Part shown: in pieces, positions 57,161 to 64,000 of the stretch | Numbering within the stretch: position 1 is the stretch's first letter | Layout: each line of letters starts with the position of its first letter | Assembly: GCA_001816655.1 (NCBI GenBank) | Contig: MHCP01000030.1 | Span: 1-64,000 of the forward strand | DNA from: Candidatus Woykebacteria bacterium RBG_13_40_15 | Lineage (GTDB): Bacteria; Patescibacteria; Microgenomatia; Woykebacterales; RBG-16-39-9b | Direction: 5' to 3' | Length of the DNA stretch: 64,000 nt | The notes under the pieces: model-generated | Database searches by the model: none | What the model was told of the DNA's origin: nothing | What the model saw: the letters and a program-made list of their open reading frames with translations, nothing else | Made by a program: the position numbers and the translations under genes

Positions 57161-57928
57161 ATGGAAAATAACTATAAAAACCTCAGAGTCTACAACACTA
57201 TAATGGGTTTTTTACATTTGGCTCAAGGTACAACTGTACTTCTTCTTAGCAACGATTTTAAACTTCCAATAAACACAACTTATTTAAGTTTCAACTCTAC
57301 TTTAAAAGTGTTGGAACCAGTTACAAAGCAGCTTTTCCAAGTCAAATTTGGAATATTGGTTGCCGCCTTTCTACTCATTTCCGCAGCCGCCCACTTTATA
57401 ATCTCGACTGTTTATTACAAAAATTACCAACAAAACTTAAGTAAAGGAATAAATAAAGCTAGGTGGTTTGAATATGCTTTCTCCGCTTCGCTAATGATTG
57501 TATTGATTGGAATGTTGAGCGGAATTTACGATCTTTCAAGCTTACTAATGATGTTTGGGCTGGTAGCAATTATGAACCTTTGTGGGTTACTAATGGAACT
57601 TTACAATCAGGGTAAAGAACAGGTCAATTGGGCTTCTTTCATTGTTGGTTGTATTGCGGGTATTATCCCTTGGATTGTAATTGCGATTTATTTCTGGGCA
57701 GCAGAAATAAACGGCAGCAGCAACAATATCCCAACCTTTGTCTATTGGATTTTTGTTTCAATCTTCCTTTTCTTCAACAGCTTTGCCCTCAATATGTTTT
57801 TGCAATATAAAAAGGTGGAACCATGGAAAGACTATCTTTTTGGAGAAAGAGTGTATATTCTGCTTAGCCTAACTGCCAAATCGGCTCTGGCCTGGCAAAT
57901 CTTCGCCGGCACTTTGCGCCCAATGTAA
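57161..57928 (+). CDS. Heliorhodopsin
   Basis: A 255-residue seven-helix protein. LLSLTAKSALAWQIFAGTL is the helix-G signature of heliorhodopsins, with the retinal-binding Lys at 240 and Ser 236 four residues before. RWFEYAFSASLMIVLIG has Glu104 in helix C, the expected Schiff-base counterion, and His19 (FLHLAQG) and His78 (AAHFIIST) match the conserved helix A and B histidines. GCIAGIIPWIVI, IFVSIFLFFNSFALNMFLQY and DYLFGERVYI also match. Heliorhodopsins face the membrane with the opposite orientation to type 1 rhodopsins and are not known ion pumps; they are proposed photosensors or regulators. No retinal-synthesis genes are in view. It is divergent from greA and 55 nt upstream of a nucleotidyltransferase gene. 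Confidence 0.96.
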   Translation: MENNYKNLRVYNTIMGFLHLAQGTTVLLLSNDFKLPINTTYLSFNSTLKVLEPVTKQLFQVKFGILVAAFLLISAAAHFIISTVYYKNYQQNLSKGINKARWFEYAFSASLMIVLIGMLSGIYDLSSLLMMFGLVAIMNLCGLLMELYNQGKEQVNWASFIVGCIAGIIPWIVIAIYFWAAEINGSSNNIPTFVYWIFVSIFLFFNSFALNMFLQYKKVEPWKDYLFGERVYILLSLTAKSALAWQIFAGTLRPM

Positions 57929-57947
57929 TTAAATCGATTAACTAAAC

Positions 57948-57976
57948 TCGACAACCGCCATTCAGTTTATTAGAAT
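57948..57976 (+). promoter_or_regulatory. Leaderless promoter of the nucleotidyltransferase
   Basis: TCGACA (57948-57953), 17-nt spacer, TAGAAT (57971-57976); ATG 7 nt later at 57984. Confidence 0.5.
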
Positions 57977-57983
57977 CTTGTTA

Positions 57984-58823
57984 ATGACTAAATTATTAAT
58001 TTACAGAGAAGATTTAAAGATACTTGTACAAGAAAAAGCAAATGAACTAACTTTGCCCAACACTGATTTGACTAATCATGAGGATATAAGATTATTTGCA
58101 CTTAAAAATCTTGGTTTTTCGATCCGAAGTTTTGGACAAAGACATAAAGATATCTTGATAGCGAGAAGGATATTTGGAGACCAAAAAGAAGGATTAAAAT
58201 GGGTAGGCCTAGAAGAAGCTTCCAAATTGATCGGAATGAAAGAGGAAATCATCAAAACATGGATCGATAAAGACATTGAATACTCAACAAAGAAGCAACT
58301 TGAACTTATCAAAAAAGTTTTTGATGAATTTAAGAAACAAAAGATTGATATTTTTATGTGGGGAGGTTGGGCGATTGATTTTTTGGTAGGGCATGTGACA
58401 AGACTACATATTGACATCGATACACTTGTCTGGAAAAAGGATAAAGAAAAGGTAGAGAAGATAATGGGAAATTTAGGCTTTTCGATGCAAGATAAGATAC
58501 GAAAATTTCAAAATGAATATGAAGGCTTTCAATTCGATACTGATTTTGTAGAACCCTACAACAGTGACTTTATTTCCAGCAGATCACCGCAAACAAAAGG
58601 GTTAAAATGGTCAAAAGAAACTTTTTATGAAGCATTTGAAGCGAAAATGGGCGATGTCCAAGTTACAGTGATAAATCCTAAATCCCTTTATTCTTCTCTT
58701 GAGTATAAACTTAAGTTTTACAAAAGAAAGATAGGTGAGACAAGCGGACCAGTAGAAAAGACAAAGCAAGATTTGGAAACTTTAAAGAACCTGAAGCTTT
58801 ATTTTCCTACTCAAAAAAGTTAA
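57984..58823 (+). CDS. Nucleotidyltransferase, aminoglycoside 2''-adenylyltransferase-like
   Basis: A 279-residue protein from ATG 57984; TTG 57978 would add two residues. FMWGGWAIDFLVGHVTRLHI followed by DID is the GGW and D-x-D nucleotidyltransferase site of the ANT(2'')/LinB family, and YSSLEYKLKFYKRK the C-terminal helix. About 110 N-terminal residues are extra and include KWVGLEEASKLIGMKEEII, a helix-turn-helix-like piece. These enzymes adenylylate aminoglycosides or other small substrates. A resistance role is only a guess; it could modify another metabolite. It follows heliorhodopsin on the same strand and overlaps the JAMM gene tail to tail. Confidence 0.82.
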   Translation: MTKLLIYREDLKILVQEKANELTLPNTDLTNHEDIRLFALKNLGFSIRSFGQRHKDILIARRIFGDQKEGLKWVGLEEASKLIGMKEEIIKTWIDKDIEYSTKKQLELIKKVFDEFKKQKIDIFMWGGWAIDFLVGHVTRLHIDIDTLVWKKDKEKVEKIMGNLGFSMQDKIRKFQNEYEGFQFDTDFVEPYNSDFISSRSPQTKGLKWSKETFYEAFEAKMGDVQVTVINPKSLYSSLEYKLKFYKRKIGETSGPVEKTKQDLETLKNLKLYFPTQKS

Positions 58824-59656
58824 ACAACTCTTTCAAATTTATTTTCGGCAACATCTCCGATATATAACCCAACCCTATTTTCATGACACTGCTCAACTAA
58901 AACTTTTCTCACTGCATCATCAAAAGAAAATCCTTGCTCAACCAACCTGTCTTCCTGTTCATTCATCCCTTTTGCGTAAGCTGACCGCCCTGCTGATTCA
59001 AAGGATGAACTTTCTTTAGTCCTTACCATCGCATACAAAGTATCTTGACCTATTACTAACCTTGTCTGATCAGCTTCACCAATGGGAAAAATCATTTTAC
59101 TAAAATCTTGAGCACTTGGAGGATTACCGGAAGGATGTGTATGAATAGAACCTAAAACTTTTTTACCTCTTTCAATCTCTACCCATTCTCTTTTCGCAAA
59201 ACACTTGTTAAGAAGTGCCGCATTCGAATAATTTGCGGGCACCAAAATGAATTCTTTATCTGGATGATCAGATAGAGGAACGTGCTTCCTCATAGCTTGA
59301 TCAATCCCCACTATCATCATATCAGTATTGTCACCAAAAGAAGATAGATCCCAAATAGTAACTCGAACACTATCTTCAGAACCTCGATTCAATTCTCTCA
59401 AGGTTAGACCATTACTAGCATTTACATACAAAACTCCGCTAACTTCTTTGCCAGATTCCTTTGACCATTTAGCCAGGGATGAAAGGCCATATTTGATCTC
59501 ATCACTAAAAGAAATTTCTTTCGGTAGCTCACCAATAGACCTTTCTTCCATAAAAAGATCTTCGGCATTGGTTGATTTTTCAGGGGGCTTATTAACTGCT
59601 GTGTCTTCAGGACCAAGACCCCTGTCCTCTGCTGATGGACCAAATTCACCTGACAT
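58820..59656 (-). CDS. JAMM/MPN+ metalloprotease-like protein
   Basis: A 278-residue protein. SIHTHPSGNPPSAQDFSKMI contains the JAMM zinc motif H-x-H-x7-S-x2-D, and KEVSGVLYVNAS supplies the upstream Glu expected for the active site. These metalloproteases remove ubiquitin-like proteins or cleave C-terminal tails; bacterial ones can act with sulfur-carrier systems. The first ~50 residues are charged and probably disordered. TTGACT with AATACT at 17 nt lies 6 nt before the ATG. No ubiquitin-like or E1-like gene is near. Confidence 0.82.
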   Translation of the reverse strand: MSGEFGPSAEDRGLGPEDTAVNKPPEKSTNAEDLFMEERSIGELPKEISFSDEIKYGLSSLAKWSKESGKEVSGVLYVNASNGLTLRELNRGSEDSVRVTIWDLSSFGDNTDMMIVGIDQAMRKHVPLSDHPDKEFILVPANYSNAALLNKCFAKREWVEIERGKKVLGSIHTHPSGNPPSAQDFSKMIFPIGEADQTRLVIGQDTLYAMVRTKESSSFESAGRSAYAKGMNEQEDRLVEQGFSFDDAVRKVLVEQCHENRVGLYIGDVAENKFERVV

Positions 59657-59838
59657 AAGACAAGTATTTCAGGAAGGTTGGTTTTAGTCAAGGAAAAACA
59701 AAAAAATAGGAGAACAAGCAATCCTGGTGACGCTACGGGGGATAGAACGCTACAGCGTCCTGCGACCATTTCTCCCGATTGAATCGGGATCCGTGGACTT
59801 CGAACCCCGGTTTAGTAGGTGACCCGCCTGCCTAGATT
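59657..59838. other. Intergenic stretch with hairpins and a T-arm-like element
   Basis: No gene is seen. On the minus strand it holds CCGGGG-TTCGAAG-TCCACGG, which resembles a tRNA T-arm with one bulged base, a TCCCGATT/AATCGGGA hairpin near 59772-59790, and copies of GACGCT/AGCGTC around 59733-59760. It may be a decayed tRNA or the processing region of the tRNA-Glu transcript. Confidence 0.35.
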
Positions 59839-59915
59839 TGGTACCGCCAGGGGGATTCGAACCCCCGATCTCAGCGTTGAGAACGCTGCGTCCTAGACCA
59901 CTAGACGATGGCGGC
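59839..59915 (-). tRNA. tRNA-Glu (CTC)
   Basis: On the minus strand from 59915: acceptor GCCGCCA pairs with TGGCGGT (G1-U72 wobble), the anticodon arm is CAGCG-TTCTCAA-CGCTG with anticodon CTC (59879-59881), the T-arm has GGGGGTTCGAATCCCCC, and discriminator A is followed by an encoded CCA (59839-59841). All arms fold. Confidence 0.93.
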
Positions 59916-60033
59916 ATATTCGGGCAGGGAACCACGCTAGACGATAGCGTCAAAACTTAAAACAGAGAGATTAGATTATATATTTTTTCGCTTTTGGAGT
60001 CAAAGTTTGGAATCCAAAACAAAGTAAACTATC

Positions 60034-60063
60034 TTGACAATTATTAATCAAATAAAGTACCCT
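60034..60063 (+). promoter_or_regulatory. Promoter of the proline-rich membrane protein
   Basis: TTGACA (60034-60039), 18-nt spacer, TACCCT (60058-60063). Start near 60070, just at the AAGGAGG ribosome-binding site. Confidence 0.5.
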
Positions 60064-60068
60064 AAAGC

Positions 60069-60101
60069 AAGGAGGCTGCCCTTTTTATTAGGGCAGAAAT
60101 T
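60069..60101 (+). promoter_or_regulatory. Ribosome-binding site separated from its start by a hairpin
   Basis: AAGGAGG (60069-60075) is followed by a perfect hairpin, CTGCCCT-TTTTATT-AGGGCAG (60076-60096), then AAATT and ATG 60102. Linear spacing is 26 nt, too long; with the 21-nt hairpin folded the gap is 5 nt. Confidence 0.5.
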
Positions 60102-60746
60102 ATGCCCGAAGCACCAAATGATCCATTAAATAATCCAACACCGCCTGCAGGAAACCCCGCGGTTGGAGGGTCGGTAAGCAACTCAACGCCAACACCACCG
60201 CCTTTAGACCCAATTGCACCAGCACCGGTTGATCCAGCTCCAATCACGCCTAACCCAGCACCGTCTGCTCCAGATCCAGTAGCTACTCAACCAACTGTTC
60301 CTCTAGCACAAGAAACAGCACCGCCTTCAGCTCCCGCGATTGACCCAGTCTCTAGCCCACAAGCGGCTCCTGAACCAGCAGCGACGCCTCCTCCAACAAG
60401 TACTGCTCCTACCACCAATCCGATGGTAACTAGCGATCAACCAGCAACTCAAGGGGCACCTGGAGAAGAAGTTGGGCCATCTTGGCTTCGCCCAACCCCT
60501 GAACAAGGCGGCCAACCTCAAGCAGAACCACAGCAAGCTCCAGATCTTCCACCACTAACAGATGTGCCACCACCTTGGCAAGTGCCTGCAGAAAACGCCC
60601 CAGCGGAAACCCCACAACCGATTGCTGAAGAGCGTCATAGTGGTTTTCCGGTAGCTATATTTATAATTTTAATACTAGGAATTATTGTAGCTATTGGTGC
60701 CTGGTTGTTCATAAGTGGTAATCTGGGTTTTCCCTTTACCGGATAA
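60102..60746 (+). CDS. Proline-rich protein with one C-terminal transmembrane helix
   Basis: A 214-residue protein. Residues 1-180 are Pro/Ala/Thr-rich and low complexity (PTPPPLDPIAPAPVDPAP and similar), with a SWLRPTPEQGGQ segment. FPVAIFIILILGIIVAIGAW (about 184-203) is the only membrane helix, ending in FISGNLGFPFTG outside. The Pro-rich part would be cytoplasmic with this basic-free layout, but orientation is uncertain. Similar tail-anchored Pro-rich proteins are common in CPR genomes and unstudied. Note the unusual ribosome-binding site upstream. Confidence 0.75.
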   Translation: MPEAPNDPLNNPTPPAGNPAVGGSVSNSTPTPPPLDPIAPAPVDPAPITPNPAPSAPDPVATQPTVPLAQETAPPSAPAIDPVSSPQAAPEPAATPPPTSTAPTTNPMVTSDQPATQGAPGEEVGPSWLRPTPEQGGQPQAEPQQAPDLPPLTDVPPPWQVPAENAPAETPQPIAEERHSGFPVAIFIILILGIIVAIGAWLFISGNLGFPFTG

Positions 60747-60754
60747 GTAACCCT

Positions 60755-61441
60755 TCAGGCGCCAAAATTTCTTACTCTCTCGTGAAAATCGTCTAACGCT
60801 TTCTTAAGTTCTTTTTCATTAAAATCCGGCCATAGAGTATCCGTAAAATACAATTCTGAGTATGTTCCTTGCCAAAGCAAGAAGTTGGAAAGCCTTTTTC
60901 GCCCACCTGTTCGAATAATTAAATCTGGTTCAGGAATCCCTGCTGTGTATAGATTGGAATTTATAGCATCTTCACTTATTTCCTGTCGGTCGGAAACCAC
61001 TTTTCTCACAGAAGAAATTATCTCGTACCGACCTCCGTAATTTATTGCTGCAGTGAGAATCAGTTTATTGTTTTTAGAAAGCTTGTCCTCTACATCCTTG
61101 AACGACTTAATAACATTTTTTGGTAGCTTACTTAGATCGCCAATGAATTTTAACCTTACACCATTTTCGTTAAGAGAGGAAAATTTACTTTTGGTCATTT
61201 TTAGCATGGTATTAAATAAAAATGATATCTCAATAGATTTTCTAGATTTTAAATTTTCTGTAGAAAGAGCATAAACTGTTAGATACTTGATGCCGATTTT
61301 TGATGCTACTTCGACAATTCTTTGTAGGTTCTCCGCCCCAGCCTCGTGGCCAGCACTGGAAGGAAGGTTTTTATTGGCCGCCCAACGACGGTTTCCGTCC
61401 ATTATTATTCCCACGTGTTTTGGAGCATTGTTTTTTTCCAT
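60755..61441 (-). CDS. uppS: Isoprenyl transferase (undecaprenyl diphosphate synthase)
   Basis: A 228-residue cis-prenyltransferase from ATG 61441. HVGIIMDGNRRWAANKNLP is the signature with the catalytic Asp; YLTVYALSTENLKS and AINYGGRYEI follow, and PEPDLIIRTGGRKRLSNFL with YSELYFTDTLWPDF ends it. A typical UppS has ~250 residues. A 12-codon extension to 61477 would cover the promoter and is rejected. It makes the C55 lipid carrier that UppP recycles. The ATG is 7 nt after TATAAT. Confidence 0.95.
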   Translation of the reverse strand: MEKNNAPKHVGIIMDGNRRWAANKNLPSSAGHEAGAENLQRIVEVASKIGIKYLTVYALSTENLKSRKSIEISFLFNTMLKMTKSKFSSLNENGVRLKFIGDLSKLPKNVIKSFKDVEDKLSKNNKLILTAAINYGGRYEIISSVRKVVSDRQEISEDAINSNLYTAGIPEPDLIIRTGGRKRLSNFLLWQGTYSELYFTDTLWPDFNEKELKKALDDFHERVRNFGA

Positions 61442-61448
61442 AAAGAAG

Positions 61449-61477
61449 ATTATATATCGCCAGAGAAACAACAGCAA
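61449..61477 (-). promoter_or_regulatory. Leaderless promoter of uppS
   Basis: Minus strand TTGCTG (61472-61477), 17-nt spacer, TATAAT (61449-61454); ATG 7 nt later at 61441. Confidence 0.7.
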
Positions 61478-61552
61478 TCTAACACCTAGCTAATAGAAAC
61501 AAGGTCTATTATTTTGACTAAAATTACCAAAAAAGTTAAACTTAAAATACAA

Positions 61553-62686
61553 ATGCGAAAACCTGCCCACCTACCAATAAAAAGGCTAAAGCCTTCGAAT
61601 GGAATTGTGAATTTAAATCCGTTCAAAGAAGATGATTTTGCATCGGTACTAAAAAATACCATCAACAAAGTGGTGGCTTCGGGGCTTCCCCCAGATTTAA
61701 AAGAAGAAACTAAAGAGACTCTCACACGGCTAAACCGGGCGATGGAGCATTCCTTTTACCAAACAGAGTTTGAACAAACGACAAAATATATAGATTGGTT
61801 ACTACAATTACCTTGGAATAGACGAACAAAGGACAATCTTGACCTAGTAAAAGGGCGGCAAGCTTTAGACAAAAATCACTATGGATTATCTTCAATTAAA
61901 GAGAGGATCCTAGAATATCTAGCTGTTTTAAAAATACAATCCGATAAAGACGAAGATAATATAATCCGTTTTTCTCGCTCTCCTGTACTCTGTTTTGTTG
62001 GTCTACCAGGTACAGGTAAAACGTCGCTTGCGGCTTCAATTGCTGAAACCTTAGGACGTCAGTTTATTAGAATTCCAATGGGTGGTATGAGCTCACCACT
62101 TTTGTTACGCGGCCAACCAAGAGCCTACCCGGAAGCTGAACCTGGATTAATAATTAAGGGCTTGCGCCGTGCTGGTACAAAAAACCCAGTCATACTGCTT
62201 GACGAAATTGATTCAATAGCAGAGGGTGCGGAAAGTGACATAATGGGCGTGCTACTGGAATTACTGGATCCCGAGCAAAATAACGCCTTTACTGATTATT
62301 ACGTTGATTATCCCTTTGACTTATCGGAAGTACTTTTTATAGCTTCCGCCAACAAAATTGGAAACGTGACACCTGCAGTATTGGATCGTTTGGAAATAAT
62401 AATCATGCCCCGTTACACAGATGATGATAAAATTCGTATTGCCAGAGATTATTTATTTCCTAGAGAGCTGGCTATAGTTGGCTTAGAAAAAAATGTAGTT
62501 AAGATTTCAGATGACGCATGGATTCATATAATAAAACCTTTTGGTTATGACGTAGATATTCGTGCTTTGCAGAGAACAATAAATGGAATTTTACGTAAAG
62601 TTGCAAAGAAATCTATCGAAGGAAAACTAACTTCATTTGATATTAATGCCGCGAACCTCGCTGAATTCCTCCCCGAATTTATCTAG
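61553..62686 (+). CDS. Lon-like AAA+ ATPase lacking the protease domain
   Basis: A 377-residue protein from ATG 61553; a TTG at 61514 would add 13 basic residues but coincides with a TTGACT -35 box that pairs with TAAACT at 17 nt. RLNRAMEHSFYQTEFEQTTK and IDWLLQLPWNRRTKDNLDL are the Lon helical neck, LCFVGLPGTGKTSLAASIAE is Walker A, VILLDEIDSIAEG Walker B, and FIASANKIGNVTPAVLDRLE the sensor region. The protein ends after the AAA small domain (ALQRTINGILRKVAKKS). The N-terminal substrate domain and the Ser-Lys protease of Lon are absent, so it is an unfoldase or remodeller only. Confidence 0.85.
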   Translation: MRKPAHLPIKRLKPSNGIVNLNPFKEDDFASVLKNTINKVVASGLPPDLKEETKETLTRLNRAMEHSFYQTEFEQTTKYIDWLLQLPWNRRTKDNLDLVKGRQALDKNHYGLSSIKERILEYLAVLKIQSDKDEDNIIRFSRSPVLCFVGLPGTGKTSLAASIAETLGRQFIRIPMGGMSSPLLLRGQPRAYPEAEPGLIIKGLRRAGTKNPVILLDEIDSIAEGAESDIMGVLLELLDPEQNNAFTDYYVDYPFDLSEVLFIASANKIGNVTPAVLDRLEIIIMPRYTDDDKIRIARDYLFPRELAIVGLEKNVVKISDDAWIHIIKPFGYDVDIRALQRTINGILRKVAKKSIEGKLTSFDINAANLAEFLPEFI

Positions 62687-62690
62687 CGGA

Positions 62691-63458
62691 TTATTCTTTA
62701 AGAATTTCCAAAAGCTGCTCGTGGATTTTGCCGTTGGTCGCTAAAATATCTTTTGATTCTAGGGACCACGGTTTGCCACTCAATTCTGTCACCTTACCAC
62801 CTGCTTCTTCTACAATTAAGACTCCGGCAGCAAAGTCCCAAGAGCTTGGCGGAAAGACAATTGAGGCATCTAAAACCCCACTTGCAACATAGCAAAGGTG
62901 CAAAGCTGTACTACCAAGCATTTTTGGAGTTCTAGTAGAAAGTTCTACTTTTGAAAAGGTTTTTACAAATTTCTCCTTTATATACCAAGGGCGAGTATAA
63001 CCAATCATCGAGTCTTTAAGTTTTTCTGTGGCTGTAACTCTTATTATCGCATCATTTAACCTTGCGCCTTTGTTTTTCTCGGCAACATACAAATTTTCAT
63101 GAACTGGGTCATAAACAACACCAACTTGTACTTCATTTTTAACCACTAACGCAATTGAAACGGCAAAAAGAGGAAGATGAGTGGCGTAGTTTGTGGTACC
63201 ATCCAAAGGATCTACTAGCCAGAGGTATTCTGAGTCTTTTTTCGAAAAACCGCTTTCTTCTGCGTTGATGGAATGGGTTGGGAAGTTTTCTTTAATAATC
63301 GAAATAATTTTGTTTTCAGAAAGTTTATCGATTTCGGTTGCCCAACTAGCGTCTTGCTTAAGAGTTGGCTTATTGGCCTTGTGGTAATTTTCTTTTAAAA
63401 TCTTTCCGGCCTCTTTTGCAGCTTTTATTGCAACTTCAAGGTACAAGCTTACCTCCAA
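62691..63458 (-). CDS. suhB: Inositol monophosphatase family phosphatase
   Basis: A 255-residue enzyme of the IMPase/FBPase superfamily. DASWATEIDKLSENKIISI, SINAEESGF (metal Glu), LWLVDPLDGTTNYATHLPLF (the D-P-L-D-G-T metal site) and SSWDFAAGVLIVEEAGGKVT (W-D-x-A-A-G) are complete. It dephosphorylates inositol-1-phosphate, a sugar phosphate or 3'-phosphoadenosine phosphate; the choice is not visible. It overlaps the phosphomannomutase gene by 23 nt and lies 4 nt from the end of the Lon-like gene. Confidence 0.92.
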   Translation of the reverse strand: MEVSLYLEVAIKAAKEAGKILKENYHKANKPTLKQDASWATEIDKLSENKIISIIKENFPTHSINAEESGFSKKDSEYLWLVDPLDGTTNYATHLPLFAVSIALVVKNEVQVGVVYDPVHENLYVAEKNKGARLNDAIIRVTATEKLKDSMIGYTRPWYIKEKFVKTFSKVELSTRTPKMLGSTALHLCYVASGVLDASIVFPPSSWDFAAGVLIVEEAGGKVTELSGKPWSLESKDILATNGKIHEQLLEILKE

Positions 63459-64000
63459 TTACTTTTGAAACTTCAGATATTCTTTTTTCCAAGTCCTCTT
63501 TTTTGGTTGTTTCCACATTTAACCTAACGAGTGGGTCGTTCAGTGATGGCCTAACATTAAAATGCCAGTCGGGAAATTCGACCGAAACTCCATCTAGAAA
63601 GTAAGCATTCGGCATATTTTTATAGACTTCCTTAATTGATCCAATGGTTTTTTCCCGATCAGAAACCTCAAAATTTATTTCACCAGAAGGATAATATTCA
63701 CCAATTTCGGATAAAAGAGCGGAGAGGGGCTTTTTTTCCTCTGTCATAATGTCCAGTATTGTTAGGAATGGGATCAAGTCATTTTCAGCATAATATGTAT
63801 GCTTATAGTAATAGTGCCCACTGAGTTCACCTGCAAAAAACGCATCTACTTCACGGTTTTTTTGTTTTATAAAAGCATGCCCAGTTCTCTGCATAATCGC
63901 CCGACCGCCTAATTTCGTTACCCAATTCTTGACAGCCCAACTAGAAGGAGTATTGTAAACAACAGCGACCCCTGGGTTTCTTTTTAGGAAATATTTGGCA
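63436..64000 (-). CDS. manB: Phosphomannomutase/phosphoglucomutase, C-terminal part (runs off the right edge)
   Basis: The frame is open from the right edge through 188 codons to the stop at 63436. Reading from the edge it gives NPGVAVVYNTPSSWAVKNWV, the start of domain 3, KLGGRAIMQRTGHAFIK (the R-T-G-H-x-x-I-K hexose-phosphate loop), AFFAGELSGHYYYKHTYYAE (the sugar-binding E-x-S-G-H) and a domain 4 phosphate loop NVRPSLNDPLVRLNVE. The catalytic serine and magnesium loop lie beyond the window. It supplies Man-1-P or Glc-1-P for sugar nucleotides. An internal ATG at 63894 is not the start. Confidence 0.93.
   Translation of the reverse strand, partial: AKYFLKRNPGVAVVYNTPSSWAVKNWVTKLGGRAIMQRTGHAFIKQKNREVDAFFAGELSGHYYYKHTYYAENDLIPFLTILDIMTEEKKPLSALLSEIGEYYPSGEINFEVSDREKTIGSIKEVYKNMPNAYFLDGVSVEFPDWHFNVRPSLNDPLVRLNVETTKKEDLEKRISEVSKVIGGKLVP

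Noticed and set aside
59772..59832. A second tRNA next to tRNA-Glu
   Set aside because: A T-arm-like hairpin is present, but no acceptor, D or anticodon arm can be paired with it.

Overview
The window reads as one contig from a small, AT-rich bacterial genome, most likely a member of the Candidate Phyla Radiation (Patescibacteria, perhaps Microgenomates). This placement is inference. It rests on a class I lysyl-tRNA synthetase, an archaeal-looking UMP kinase, pyruvoyl-dependent arginine decarboxylase, a one-lobe TsaB, tightly overlapping genes, and promoters that put the transcription start at or next to the start codon. The standard genetic code is used; an intact RF2 gene is present. There are no rRNAs, transposases or CRISPR arrays, and only one clear tRNA (Glu, CTC).

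Layout. 1-10443 (minus): one overlapping operon for a surface polysaccharide (UDP-GlcNAc 2-epimerase, Wzx-type flippase, six glycosyltransferases, a methyltransferase, an O-antigen-ligase-type protein). 10502-15486 (plus): a small membrane protein, a NoeA-like methyltransferase and two tandem sulfatase-like membrane proteins. 15501-24624 (minus): a secreted amidase-subtilase fusion with beta-propeller-like repeats, glmS, yvcK, galE, a dolichol-phosphate-mannose-synthase-like enzyme and a membrane-anchored propeller protein. 24902-28156: a four-helix-bundle gene between inverted repeats, then secA. 28157-34715: an accessory stretch (arsR-thioredoxin-permease operon, RHH/PIN toxin-antitoxin, NYN protein, a 951-residue DHH protein). 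Its modules are separated by decayed copies of the SEC-C tail of secA. 34799-44238: GT2-GtrA, prfB, a permuted M23 protein with ftsX and ftsE, a lamin-tail protein, tsaE, a prenyl synthase and UMP kinase. 44308-47209: a lipoprotein, arginine decarboxylase with a structured leader, and two GC-rich genes. 47249-54240: histidine kinase, tsaB fragment, and the lysS-DUF2007-serS-speE-like-uppP operon. 54286-56942: HD-domain proteins and greA. 57161-59656: heliorhodopsin, a nucleotidyltransferase and a JAMM metalloprotease-like protein. 59839-64000: tRNA-Glu, a proline-rich membrane protein, uppS, a Lon-type ATPase lacking a protease domain, an inositol-monophosphatase-family enzyme and a truncated phosphomannomutase.

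How it fits together. Much of the window serves the cell envelope: sugar nucleotides (GlmS, GalE, WecB, ManB), undecaprenyl carrier supply and recycling (UppS, UppP), polymer assembly and export, and wall remodelling (FtsEX with an M23 protein; amidase-subtilase). The most striking single gene is an apparently functional heliorhodopsin. The most striking sequence-level patterns are (i) at least thirteen promoters whose -10 box lies 6-9 nt before the start codon, implying leaderless mRNAs; (ii) a contrasting minority of GC-richer genes with strong Shine-Dalgarno leaders; and (iii) repeated secA 3'-end remnants that punctuate the accessory region.
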